Assembly (NCBI GenBank): GCA_017621795.1
Contig: JAGASJ010000067.1
Location: 1 to 39,854 of the forward strand
Reading direction: 5' to 3'
Source of the DNA: Oscillospiraceae bacterium
GTDB taxonomy: Bacteria; Bacillota; Clostridia; Oscillospirales; Oscillospiraceae
Length of the DNA stretch: 39,854 nucleotides
Shown piece after piece: positions 27,798 to 34,553 of the stretch. Under the pieces are notes generated by a model. The model was not told where the DNA came from. It worked only from the letters and a program-made list of their open reading frames with translations, and ran no database searches. Within the stretch, counting starts at the first letter, position 1. Each line of letters opens with the position of its first letter. A program made the translations under genes and the position numbers.

Positions 27798-28583
27798 ATG
27801 AAAAAGTTATTTGCATTGTTGATCGCCGTTTTATTGATGGTTTCTATGGTCGCCTGCGGCGGCAAGGATAGCGGCTCGGATTTGGAGTACATCCAAAAGA
27901 AGGGTAAGCTTGTTGTAGGTATCACCGATTATGAACCCATGGACTACAAGGACGAAAACGGTGAGTGGATCGGCTTCGACGCAGATTTTGCAAAGCTGTT
28001 TGCCGAAGAGCTGGGTGTTGAGTGCGAGTTTTTGGTACTGGCTGACTGGGGTCAGCGCTTCAATGAGCTCAACAGTAAGAACATCGACGTGATCTGGAAC
28101 GGTATGACCATCAGCGACGAAGTGCTTGCCAACTGCTCCTGTTCCGATCCCTACGTGGTGAACGCGCAGGTGGTTGTAATGAAGGCTGACGTGGCCGCAA
28201 ATTATGCCGATAAGGAAAGCGTCATGGACCTGCAGTTTGCAGTGGAAGACGGCTCTGTAGCAGAAGATGTGCTGACCAAGATGGGCATCACCGACTACCT
28301 GAAGCTGCAGGATATGGCAACTGCGTTGCTGGAAGTGACCTCCGGCTCTGCTGATGCCTGTGTTATTGATATTACGATGGCAAACGCAGTGGTCGGCGAA
28401 GGCACCGGCTTCCCCGACCTGGCCGTTGCGGTTGCTCTGACAGAAGAAGAGTACGGTGTCGGTTTCCGTCAGGACTCTGATGTCACCGCAAAGCTCAATG
28501 ACTTTATGAAGAAGCTGATGAACGACGGCACTTTGGATGCACTGGCTGAAACCTACGGCGTTACCTTAGTGAAGGAAAACTAA
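27798..28583 (+). CDS. Polar amino acid ABC transporter substrate-binding lipoprotein
   Basis: A 261-residue family 3 solute-binding lipoprotein (SBP_bac_3). Lipobox MVAC places the lipidated Cys at 20. The mature protein starts the family pattern with 'KKGKLVVGITDYEPMDYKDE', then 'WIGFDADFAKLFAEELG' and 'VIWNGMTISDEV'. Such proteins bind single amino acids (glutamine, cystine, His/Arg class); the specificity is not evident. The start at ATG 27798 follows AAAGGAA at 27783-27789. It is the first gene of a four-gene operon with a cognate permease and ATPase. Confidence 0.93.
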   Translation: MKKLFALLIAVLLMVSMVACGGKDSGSDLEYIQKKGKLVVGITDYEPMDYKDENGEWIGFDADFAKLFAEELGVECEFLVLADWGQRFNELNSKNIDVIWNGMTISDEVLANCSCSDPYVVNAQVVVMKADVAANYADKESVMDLQFAVEDGSVAEDVLTKMGITDYLKLQDMATALLEVTSGSADACVIDITMANAVVGEGTGFPDLAVAVALTEEEYGVGFRQDSDVTAKLNDFMKKLMNDGTLDALAETYGVTLVKEN

Positions 28584-28598
28584 CAGGAGGACGACCCA

Positions 28599-29240
28599 AT
28601 GTTCGCAACTGTCACACTGGAGCTTTTAAAGGGCTTCGTGGAAACATTAAAAATATTTCTGCTGACCGTTGGGTTTTCCGTACCCTTGGGGGTAGTAATA
28701 TGTATGGGCTCGATGCACCGTTTTACGCCCCTGCGTGTTCTGGTCCGCGGACTGGTTTGGGTGATCCGCGGCACACCTCTGATGCTGCAGCTGATCCTGA
28801 TTTTTTACGGACCAAGTCTGCTTTTTGAGGTGCAGGGCTTTGACCGCTTTACTGCTGTGATCGTGGCGTTTTCCCTGAACTATGCCTGCTATTTTTCAGA
28901 GATCTATCGGGGCGGATATAGCTCCATTCCTGTGGGTCAATTTGAGGCAGGTCGGGTGCTGGGGATGTCCAAAACCCAAATTTTCTTCCGCGTGATTTTG
29001 GTGCAGGTGGTCAAAAACGTCCTGGCACCTATGGGCAATGAGTTTATCACCTTGGTGAAGGATACTGCGCTGTCGCGGACCATTGCCATTTACGAGGTGA
29101 CCTATATGGGGCAGTCCTTTATCAAAAAAGGACTGCTGTGGCCTCTGCTGTTCACCGGCGTATTTTATTTGCTGTTCAGTGGCGTACTGACGGTGCTTTT
29201 TTCAAAGCTGGAAAAGAAATTAAGTTATATCAGGAGTTAG
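28599..29240 (+). CDS. Polar amino acid ABC transporter permease
   Basis: A 213-residue membrane protein of the HisM/GlnP class, with about five helices. The family pattern 'LLKGFVETLKIFLLTV' near the start, 'VWVIRGTPLMLQLILIF' in the middle and 'EAGRVLGMSKTQIFFRVILVQ' (the EAA loop) are present. An AGGAGGA ribosome site precedes ATG 28599; the gap from the binding-protein gene is 15 nt. It likely forms a homodimeric channel with the downstream ATPase. Confidence 0.95.
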   Translation: MFATVTLELLKGFVETLKIFLLTVGFSVPLGVVICMGSMHRFTPLRVLVRGLVWVIRGTPLMLQLILIFYGPSLLFEVQGFDRFTAVIVAFSLNYACYFSEIYRGGYSSIPVGQFEAGRVLGMSKTQIFFRVILVQVVKNVLAPMGNEFITLVKDTALSRTIAIYEVTYMGQSFIKKGLLWPLLFTGVFYLLFSGVLTVLFSKLEKKLSYIRS

Positions 29241-29244
29241 TAAG

Positions 29245-29970
29245 ATGGCACTGTTGGAAGTTCGCAATTTGGAAAAAAGCTTCGGGGAAACAAAGGTGCT
29301 CAAGCAGGTGTCCTTTTCTTTGGAGCAGGGCCAGGTGCTGGTGATTATTGGTTCCTCCGGTGGTGGTAAGACCACACTTTTGCGCAGCTTGAATGGGCTG
29401 GAAACGCCGGACAGCGGCGAGATCCTGGTAGGTGGCATCCCCGCAAAGGGCAGAAGTGACGCCTTTGGACTGGTTTTCCAAAATTATAACCTGTTCCCCC
29501 AATACACTGCGCTGCAAAATGTCACACTGGCCCCAACTCTGAAAAAGAAGGGCACGAAGGCGGAGATCCGTCAGCAGGCCACAGAGCTTTTAAATCGTGT
29601 GGGGCTGTCCGACAAGGTAGATCATTATCCCAGCCAGCTTTCCGGCGGACAGCAGCAGCGGGTAGCAATTGCCCGCGCGCTGGCAATGCAGCCTCAGATT
29701 CTCTGCTTTGACGAGCCCACATCGGCATTGGACCCGGAGCTGACAGAGGAAGTTCTGCAAACCATTTTGGATTTGCGGAAGGAAGGGCGTACCATGATCG
29801 TGGTGACCCACGAAATGGGGTTTGCAAAATCCGTTGCAGATGTTATAATGTATATAGCCGACGGCGTTATTGAGGAGATGGGCACACCCGAGCAGCTCTT
29901 CGATCATCCTGAAAGCGAGAAAACCCGCAGCTTTTTACAGCACGCGAAGGTAGAATGGGAGGCTATGTAA
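29245..29970 (+). CDS. Polar amino acid ABC transporter ATPase, GlnQ type
   Basis: A 241-residue ATPase with all motifs: Walker A GSSGGGKTT (36-44), Q-loop in 'VFQNYNLFPQ' (about 77-86), signature LSGGQQQR (132-139), Walker B ILCFDE (152-157) and the switch His in 'VVTHEMGFA'. It powers the importer formed with the two preceding genes. The start lies 4 nt after the permease stop, preceded by AGGAG. Length is normal for GlnQ/HisP. Confidence 0.96.
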   Translation: MALLEVRNLEKSFGETKVLKQVSFSLEQGQVLVIIGSSGGGKTTLLRSLNGLETPDSGEILVGGIPAKGRSDAFGLVFQNYNLFPQYTALQNVTLAPTLKKKGTKAEIRQQATELLNRVGLSDKVDHYPSQLSGGQQQRVAIARALAMQPQILCFDEPTSALDPELTEEVLQTILDLRKEGRTMIVVTHEMGFAKSVADVIMYIADGVIEEMGTPEQLFDHPESEKTRSFLQHAKVEWEAM

Positions 29971-29973
29971 CAA

Positions 29974-30240
29974 ATGCAAAAGGAAGCGTATCTTTTTAAT
30001 ACACTGGCGCAAATCGGAGACCCAAAGCAAATTGAGGCGTTGCTTGCGGACCTGTGCACGAAGAAAGAGCTTTCCAATATGGCAGAACGGCTCTATGCCG
30101 CCAAACTTCTTTTGGAGGGCAAGACCTATAATCAGGTGATGGAGCAGTCCACCATTTCCTCTGCTACACTCAGCCGCGTATCCCGTTGTGTACAGTATGG
30201 TGAAGGCTACTCAGCCATTTTGAAAGAAAACCAATCATAA
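29974..30240 (+). CDS. YerC/YecD-type TrpR-like DNA-binding protein
   Basis: An 88-residue protein of the Firmicutes YerC/YecD family, a distant relative of the tryptophan repressor. The pattern 'LADLCTKKELSNMAERLYAAKLLLEGKTY' followed by a helix-turn-helix (about 51-75, 'ISSATLSRVSRCVQYG') is characteristic. It begins 3 nt after the ATPase stop, so it is the last gene of the amino acid transporter operon, and a strong terminator follows. TrpR-like proteins repress in response to an amino acid; autoregulation of this operon is an attractive inference, but the ligand of this family is not established to my knowledge. Confidence 0.85.
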   Translation: MQKEAYLFNTLAQIGDPKQIEALLADLCTKKELSNMAERLYAAKLLLEGKTYNQVMEQSTISSATLSRVSRCVQYGEGYSAILKENQS

Positions 30241-30249
30241 TTGATCTGT

Positions 30250-30281
30250 GGGCGTGTTGCTTGGCAACGCGCCCATTTTTT
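30250..30281 (+). terminator. Intrinsic terminator of the amino acid transporter operon
   Basis: GGGCGTGTTGC-TTG-GCAACGCGCCC forms an 11-bp stem with one T-G wobble, followed by A and a T6 run, starting 10 nt past the yerC-like stop. Confidence 0.93.
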
Positions 30282-30383
30282 CGCAATACATCACAGGGGC
30301 GACACGACACCCGGCAAAGATCATTGATTCGGTGCAATTTATTGTACAGAATGAGAAATAAGATATAACCACAAAGAAAAACC

Positions 30384-30412
30384 TTGACAAGTACATAATC
30401 AAGTACTATTAT
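30384..30412 (+). promoter_or_regulatory. Consensus SigA promoter of the XRE-ImmA pair
   Basis: TTGACA at 30384-30389, exactly 17 nt, then TATTAT at 30407-30412. The spacer itself carries two AAGTAC copies, so a repressor bound there would block polymerase. Confidence 0.85.
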
Positions 30413-30450
30413 AAAGGTACAAACCATACTTTCGTACACAAAAAGGTACT
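30389..30450. promoter_or_regulatory. GTAC repeat cluster, candidate XRE operators
   Basis: GTAC occurs five times in about 60 nt, at 30391, 30403, 30417, 30434 and 30446. The first two are in AAGTAC repeats 12 nt apart inside the promoter; the last two are also 12 nt apart. Such clustering around the start of a gene for an XRE protein suggests autoregulatory operators. Confidence 0.55.
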
Positions 30451-30517
30451 TTTGCCCATTGTGCAGGAAAGAATAATCAGCGGCGCGCTGCCTCTGCGCC
30501 GCAACGGAGGAACGTTT

Positions 30518-30856
30518 ATGGAAAACCTTTATAACCGTATTGAAGCCCTGTGCAGCGAGCGTAACATCCGTCCCGGCCGCCTTTGTAACGACCTGGGGCT
30601 CAGCCGCGGATTGGTGACGGACCTGAAAATGGGTCGCAAGAAAAGCCTGAACGCAGAAACTGCGCAGAAAATTGCCGCCTATTTCGGCATTTCCGTGGGT
30701 CAGCTTTTGGGACAGGAGGAGCATACGGATGTATTGGATCGGGTAGACGTGGCGTTTTACGGTGATTTTAAGGAACTCAATGAAGAAGAAAAGGAGACCG
30801 TTCGGGATATGGTGCGGCTGATGCGCCAGCGGCGGGCGGCAAATCAGAGGGATTAA
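30518..30856 (+). CDS. XRE-family helix-turn-helix repressor
   Basis: A 112-residue protein with an N-terminal XRE helix-turn-helix (about residues 3-65; 'GRLCNDLGLSRGLVTDLKMG' contains the recognition helix) and a charged C-terminal helix rich in Glu and Arg. The ATG at 30518 is chosen because GGAGG lies at 30506-30510; an in-frame ATG at 30452 would include it. It is followed 2 nt later by an ImmA/IrrE-type peptidase gene, an arrangement in which the peptidase often inactivates the repressor, as in ICEBs1 ImmR/ImmA. No integrase or structural phage gene is nearby. Confidence 0.88.
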   Translation: MENLYNRIEALCSERNIRPGRLCNDLGLSRGLVTDLKMGRKKSLNAETAQKIAAYFGISVGQLLGQEEHTDVLDRVDVAFYGDFKELNEEEKETVRDMVRLMRQRRAANQRD

Positions 30857-30858
30857 AG

Positions 30859-31326
30859 GTGTTTGAGATTTCGGATTTTTATACATATTGCGCGGAGCAC
30901 GGGGTGGACGTCATTCCGTATTTCGGCTGTCCCCAACCCGGTGCGACGGTGCGGGATGAGGGATACTATGCGGTATTTTTAGACTTTTCGAAAATTCAGT
31001 CTACAAGGCTTCTGCGGGGCGTGTGCTGTCACGAGCTGGGGCACGCCGCCACCGGTGCGCTGCACAAGGTAGACAGCCCCTACGAGCTGGCAGAGCGCAG
31101 TGAGTACCGTGCCAACCGCTGGGTCGCGGAGCGCTTTTTAAGCCGGGAGGAGTTTGCTGAGGCCTTTAGAAACGGCTGCAGGGAGCTGTGGCAGCTTGCG
31201 GAATATTTCGATATGCCCCAGGAGGATGTGCAAAAGGCCCTGCATTACTGGACGGAGTGTAAGGGTGTTGATTTCAATCGGCCGGAAAGTGTCGGCGCAA
31301 TGGGCGCAAAAGATGGGCAGAACTAA
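30859..31326 (+). CDS. ImmA/IrrE-family metallopeptidase
   Basis: A 155-residue zinc peptidase with HELGH at residues 58-62 and a likely third ligand Glu in 'ERSEYRANRWVAERFL' about 25 residues later, the classic ImmA/IrrE layout. The start is GTG 30859, two nucleotides after the repressor stop, with GAGGG about 7 nt upstream; translation is probably coupled. Its expected role is cleavage of the adjacent XRE repressor under stress or in response to a signal. A terminator overlaps its stop codon. Confidence 0.9.
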   Translation: MFEISDFYTYCAEHGVDVIPYFGCPQPGATVRDEGYYAVFLDFSKIQSTRLLRGVCCHELGHAATGALHKVDSPYELAERSEYRANRWVAERFLSREEFAEAFRNGCRELWQLAEYFDMPQEDVQKALHYWTECKGVDFNRPESVGAMGAKDGQN

Positions 31327-31346
31327 AATATTTCTGCCCCATTTTT
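31315..31346 (+). terminator. Intrinsic terminator overlapping the ImmA-type stop codon
   Basis: GGGCAGAA pairs with TTCTGCCC (8 bp, 9-nt loop containing the TAA stop), followed by CA and a T5 run. Confidence 0.75.
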
Positions 31347-31356
31347 CCAAAAAGGC

Positions 31357-31385
31357 TTGACAAAAGGGGATTTCTTCTGTATAAT
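31357..31385 (+). promoter_or_regulatory. Consensus promoter of the tRNA gene
   Basis: TTGACA at 31357-31362, 17-nt spacer, TATAAT at 31380-31385: a perfect SigA consensus 13 nt before the mature tRNA 5' end. Confidence 0.92.
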
Positions 31386-31397
31386 CACCCTTGCTTT

Positions 31398-31473
31398 GGA
31401 CGATTAGCTCAGCTGGTAGAGCATGCGCTTGACGTGCGCAGGGTCAGCGGTTCGAGTCCGTTATCGTCCACCA
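31398..31473 (+). tRNA. tRNA-Val (anticodon GAC)
   Basis: A 76-nt cloverleaf with CCA encoded. The acceptor stem GGACGAT pairs with ATCGTCC, the D-loop contains AGCTCAGCTGGTAGAGC, the anticodon loop TTGACGT between TGCGC/GCGCA gives GAC, and the T-arm contains GGTTCGAGTCC. It has its own consensus promoter and terminator. Confidence 0.95.
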
Positions 31474-31527
31474 AAAAAATGCCGCCCTTATGGGCGGCTT
31501 ATTTTTTTGGTGGACGATAACGGACTC
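31454..31527. repeat. Inverted repeat containing the tRNA-Val 3' end
   Basis: Nt 31454-31480 (T-arm to CCA plus A7T) reappear as a perfect 27/27 reverse complement at 31501-31527. Between them lie the terminator stem and two T residues, so the whole 74 nt is nearly one continuous hairpin. Confidence 0.95.
31481..31508 (+). terminator. Intrinsic terminator of tRNA-Val
   Basis: GCCGCCC-TTAT-GGGCGGC followed by TTATTTTTTT, starting 7 nt after the CCA end. Confidence 0.92.
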
Positions 31528-31697
31528 AGTTATATTCGCCTTCGGCGAGTTATATTGCTTCGCAGTTATATTTGGCTTACGCCAAGTTATATTGCCCTAC
31601 GGGCAGTTTTGGGGGCGAATATAATATAACTGCTGCATAGCAGCAATATAACTTTTACGAAGTAAAAATATAACTCCGGCAAAGCCGGAATATAACT
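31528..31697. repeat. Mirror-symmetric array of AGTTATATT 9-mers and variable mini-hairpins
   Basis: AGTTATATT occurs at 31528, 31548, 31564 and 31585, and its exact reverse complement AATATAACT at 31623, 31645, 31667 and 31689. The intervals hold seven short perfect hairpins, all with different stems: CGCC-TTC-GGCG, GC-TTC-GC, TGGC-TTAC-GCCA, GCCC-TAC-GGGC, then GCTGC-ATA-GCAGC, TTTAC-GAA-GTAAA and CCGGC-AAA-GCCGG. The centre (31605-31622) is an asymmetric G-rich stretch. The array starts exactly where the inverted tRNA copy ends and its last base opens the -35 of the next promoter. Confidence 0.95.
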
Positions 31698-31725
31698 TGA
31701 AACTACAGTGCGATACTTGTATAAT
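31697..31725 (+). promoter_or_regulatory. Promoter of the four-helix-bundle gene
   Basis: TTGAAA at 31697-31702, 17-nt spacer, TATAAT at 31720-31725. The -35 overlaps the final base of the hairpin array. A long Shine-Dalgarno, GAGGTGATC, lies at 31732-31740. Confidence 0.85.
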
Positions 31726-31743
31726 GGTGTCGAGGTGATCAAA

Positions 31744-32099
31744 ATGGCAGAAAGTGTATTGAGAGATAAAGCAAAAAACTTTGCGAAAGAAATCGTGTTG
31801 CTTTGCCGTCAGATCAAAGCAACCCACAAGGAAGCTGTACTTACAAACCAACTCTTGCGTTCCGGTACTTCTATCGGCGCAACTTACACGAGGCGCAATA
31901 CGCACAAGGTACAAAGGATTTTATCTCTAAATTTGAGATTGCCCTGAAAGAGTGCCACGAAACCGAATATTGGTTAGAACTATTACACGAAACCGGCTAC
32001 ATCCCGGACGACCAATACAAACCCTTGCAAAACGACTGCGGCTCCATCCGCCGTATGCTGATCGCCTCCATCAACACCATAAAGGAGAGTATAAAATGA
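31744..32099 (+). pseudogene. Four-helix-bundle protein (23S rRNA intervening-sequence type), frameshifted
   Basis: The ATG at 31744 follows an excellent ribosome site. Frame one reads 'AKNFAKEIVLLCRQIK' and 'LRSGTSIGA', then goes out of frame; the continuation 'NLHEAQYAQGTKDFISKFEIALKECHETEYWLELL' is found in the frame beginning at 31881. Both halves are the standard S23/IVP four-helix-bundle family (normal length about 118 aa). A single A appears to be missing near 31880-31882 (GCAAC where GCAAAC is expected), and the first frame stops at 31947. No slippery heptamer is present. The rest shows no decay, so this is either a recent mutation or a sequencing error. The TGA stop overlaps the next gene's ATG (ATGA). 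The family's molecular role is unknown; members sit in 23S rRNA insertions and elsewhere in genomes. Confidence 0.85.
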
Positions 32100-32800
32100 A
32101 GAAGTTTCTGCTGCCTATTATAGCATTTTGTTTATTTTTAGGCCTGTCCGCATGTTCCGATGGATCCTCCAACGATGGAGAGCTTGCGGCATACAAAGCG
32201 AAAATTGAGGAACTGGAGCAGCAGGTACAACAGCTAAAGGCACAGCTGTCCGTATATACCAATGGGGAAATTCCCGTAGGAGACAACACAAACAAGCCCC
32301 AAAGCTCTACTGAGCCCACGACCATCACTTTGGGTCAAACTGTCCGCATTGAGGACGTGCTGGAATTTACCATCACCTCCTGTGCCTGGGAGACGCAGAT
32401 TTTGCCCAGTAATACCAACGGCTCCTATTCGTATAAAGCGGATGTGGAGGACGAAACCTACCTGGTGTTCAGAGGGCAACTTACAAATCTGAATGGCCAG
32501 AGCATATCTGTGGACCACATTCAGGAGTCTGAGATACTGATTAACGGAAAGTATACCTTTTATGTCCGTATGGATGCAGAGGATACCGATGGCGCAGGCT
32601 ATAGTACCTCCACGAAGCCGTTACAGACTGTCAATTTTGTGATTTATGCATCTGTATCGGATGGGGTCAAGGAGATCTTCGAGGAAGCTACTGTGACCCT
32701 TCATCTGTTAAATGATCCCGACCGGACACAGTATTTCTTCGACAAAGAAGATGATTGCAAAAATACATACACCATCCATCTGTCTGCACAGTCATTCTGA
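32096..32800 (+). CDS. Hypothetical lipoprotein with coiled coil
   Basis: A 234-residue lipoprotein with lipobox LSAC (C20). A short coiled coil follows (about 29-56, 'YKAKIEELEQQVQQLKAQL'), then a Ser/Thr/Pro linker and a beta-rich C-terminal domain containing 'FRGQLTNLNGQSISVDHI' and 'VNFVIYASVSDGVKEIFE', a layout like DUF4352-type lipoproteins though I cannot confirm that. The ATG at 32096 overlaps the stop of the four-helix-bundle frame and uses AAAGGAGAG inside it, so translation may be coupled. It is the first of three consecutive lipoprotein genes. Confidence 0.83.
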   Translation: MKKFLLPIIAFCLFLGLSACSDGSSNDGELAAYKAKIEELEQQVQQLKAQLSVYTNGEIPVGDNTNKPQSSTEPTTITLGQTVRIEDVLEFTITSCAWETQILPSNTNGSYSYKADVEDETYLVFRGQLTNLNGQSISVDHIQESEILINGKYTFYVRMDAEDTDGAGYSTSTKPLQTVNFVIYASVSDGVKEIFEEATVTLHLLNDPDRTQYFFDKEDDCKNTYTIHLSAQSF

Positions 32801-32837
32801 GCGGCACATATTTTAAAAACAGAGAGGAAGAGTACAA

Positions 32838-33737
32838 ATGAAAAAAACATTTGCATGGATCCTGGCACTTGTCTTATGTCTCAGCCTGTGCGCTTGCGGC
32901 GGAAAGAAAACCACGCAGGCAGAATCCCCGGATGACTGGGACCGCATTGCTGAAGCCACTGCGACACTGAATAAGTATTACGCTTGTCAAACGGAGGAGG
33001 AATTTAGAGAAGTCCTCCATTCCGGTATTTCCGACAGTACGCTTAAGATGATTATGGACAATTGGCGGAACTTCCGTGAATCGTGGAACATGGATAACGT
33101 AGGCATTTCGGAGCAGTACGTCCGAAAGATCAAGTATATTGAAACATATAAAGGAAATGATCTTTTCATCGTCTCGAATGGCTATGTGATGAAAGACGGA
33201 AGCAGAACACCGGATGAGCCACTCCCGGAAATAAAAGGACCGCTTCAAATTTCACCGGTGATGCAGCAGGGCAGCTTTATTTTACTTACCATAGAAAACG
33301 GAAGATATGTGATTGCAAATGCAGACCAGAATGAATTGCAAAGCTACGTCAGAAAATTTGTACCTTGTAGCTGCGACTTAGGCACTGTGGTGGTTCCCGG
33401 TGATCCCTGCAAAGGGTGCAACGGAGAAGGGTATTTGACCGAGCAACCTGACGCAGATGCAGAAAATGAAGACGGCGGTGTCTGTGAAACCTGTGGCGGA
33501 TACGGGTGGATTGAGAAAACGGACACCGTAGAAGACGTCACTGATCCCAATCAACTGAGCTTGGAACTGGCAATTGTGCCCTGCCCGGATTGTGCACTGG
33601 AGTTTTCAGGCATTGGAATAGTGGGCGGAATGGCCGTATCGAATCCTTGCCCGGATTGCCAGGGCACCGGACTGGAAAACTATACCCACGGCGAATGTCC
33701 GGATTGTGGCGGCATAGGTTACACCACGAACGAATAA
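32838..33737 (+). CDS. Lipoprotein with DnaJ-type CxxCxGxG zinc motifs
   Basis: A 299-residue lipoprotein (lipobox LCAC, C20). The first 180 residues are an unrecognised domain with 'FREVLHSGISDSTLKMIMDN' and 'GPLQISPVMQQGSFILL'. The C-terminal third carries DnaJ-like repeats: CKGCNGEG, CETCGGYG, a CPDC half-motif, CPDCQGTG and CPDCGGIG. In DnaJ such repeats bind two zinc ions and assist client binding; here there is no J domain or client domain and the protein should face outward. The start at ATG 32838 follows GAGAGGAAG. It is 37 nt downstream of the previous lipoprotein gene, probably in the same operon. Function is unknown. Confidence 0.82.
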   Translation: MKKTFAWILALVLCLSLCACGGKKTTQAESPDDWDRIAEATATLNKYYACQTEEEFREVLHSGISDSTLKMIMDNWRNFRESWNMDNVGISEQYVRKIKYIETYKGNDLFIVSNGYVMKDGSRTPDEPLPEIKGPLQISPVMQQGSFILLTIENGRYVIANADQNELQSYVRKFVPCSCDLGTVVVPGDPCKGCNGEGYLTEQPDADAENEDGGVCETCGGYGWIEKTDTVEDVTDPNQLSLELAIVPCPDCALEFSGIGIVGGMAVSNPCPDCQGTGLENYTHGECPDCGGIGYTTNE

Positions 33738-33775
33738 CCCAAAGGATTACGTACATACAGTGAGGAGAATCAAAA

Positions 33776-34432
33776 ATGTTTAAAAAGACCATTGCAATGC
33801 TCCTGTGCCTGATTTTGGTGCTGGGAATGACTGCCTGCGGCACAAAGAAGAAGGCAGCAGGCAACACAGACGCTACACAGGGGAATGTTCCCGGCCCGGC
33901 AGATACCAATACCCCGGAGGAAGTGGCAAAGCGGTTTTACCTGGCCATGGCGGAGCAGGATGTGGATACCATGGCAGAGCTGACACCGCCCTACAGCCAC
34001 GAGGTGCTGGCGTATGTTCTGAACATCCCTATTGAAGAGGGCGTTACAGGCAAGGATGCTGCCAAAGCCGCCTATGCATATATGTTTGGCGATGGCGGAA
34101 TGCTTCTGAAAGTGGACTACGCAAGCATAGAGATCAACACCCGTTTGACCCCGGAAGCAGACATCCCCGGAGATATTCTGCAAGGTATTGAGGAAAGCTA
34201 CGTTCAGCATGAAATGATGGCCCGGGAGACCTTCGAAAGCATCGAAGACACCGCCTGGGTGGATGCAGAATGCATCATCATAAAGGAAGACGGCAGTGAG
34301 GACCGGTCGGATTACGGCGAAGTACGCCTGATCTGCGTCAAGGTGGACGGGAAATGGTATATGGATTTTCTGATGGTGATGACGATGCCTGCTCAAAACG
34401 GCACTGCAGATAAGGCAGAGCCCAATCCCTGA
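33776..34432 (+). CDS. Hypothetical lipoprotein, NTF2/DUF4878-like
   Basis: A 218-residue lipoprotein with lipobox MTAC (C21). After a Thr/Pro-rich linker the segment 'PEEVAKRFYLAMAEQDVDTMAELTPP' and the end 'VRLICVKVDGKWYMDF' resemble small cone-shaped NTF2-like lipoprotein domains common in Firmicutes; this is a pattern-level match only. The ribosome site GAGGAGA precedes ATG 33776, and the gap from the zinc-motif lipoprotein is 38 nt. It is the last of the three-lipoprotein group. Confidence 0.8.
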   Translation: MFKKTIAMLLCLILVLGMTACGTKKKAAGNTDATQGNVPGPADTNTPEEVAKRFYLAMAEQDVDTMAELTPPYSHEVLAYVLNIPIEEGVTGKDAAKAAYAYMFGDGGMLLKVDYASIEINTRLTPEADIPGDILQGIEESYVQHEMMARETFESIEDTAWVDAECIIIKEDGSEDRSDYGEVRLICVKVDGKWYMDFLMVMTMPAQNGTADKAEPNP

Positions 34433-34484
34433 GCAGGGCATCAAGAAACGAAAAAAGCCTGTTAACGATTTGTTCACTTTTATC

Positions 34485-34514
34485 TTGACAAACCATTACA
34501 TAAACCGCTATAAT
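34485..34514 (+). promoter_or_regulatory. SigA promoter of the zinc-ribbon membrane protein
   Basis: TTGACA at 34485-34490, 18-nt spacer, TATAAT at 34509-34514, with AAGGAGG about 25 nt further on. Confidence 0.85.
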
Positions 34515-34553
34515 GTAATTGCTTTATAGCGTATATTTAAGGAGGTTTTTATT

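Noticed and set aside
30384-31326. Prophage or integrative element around the XRE and ImmA genes
   Set aside because: No integrase, relaxase, capsid or terminase gene occurs in the window, and no direct repeat of the tRNA 3' end was found downstream by eye.
31528-31697. CRISPR array
   Set aside because: The repeats are only 9 nt, the intervals are 7-13 nt self-complementary hairpins, orientation flips in the middle, and no cas genes are present.
31744-32099. Programmed -1 frameshift in the four-helix-bundle gene
   Set aside because: No slippery heptamer is present at the shift point and no frameshifting is known for this family; a one-base deletion or sequencing error is simpler.
32838-33737. 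DnaJ chaperone
   Set aside because: There is no J domain or HPD motif; only the zinc repeats are shared, and the protein is a lipoprotein.
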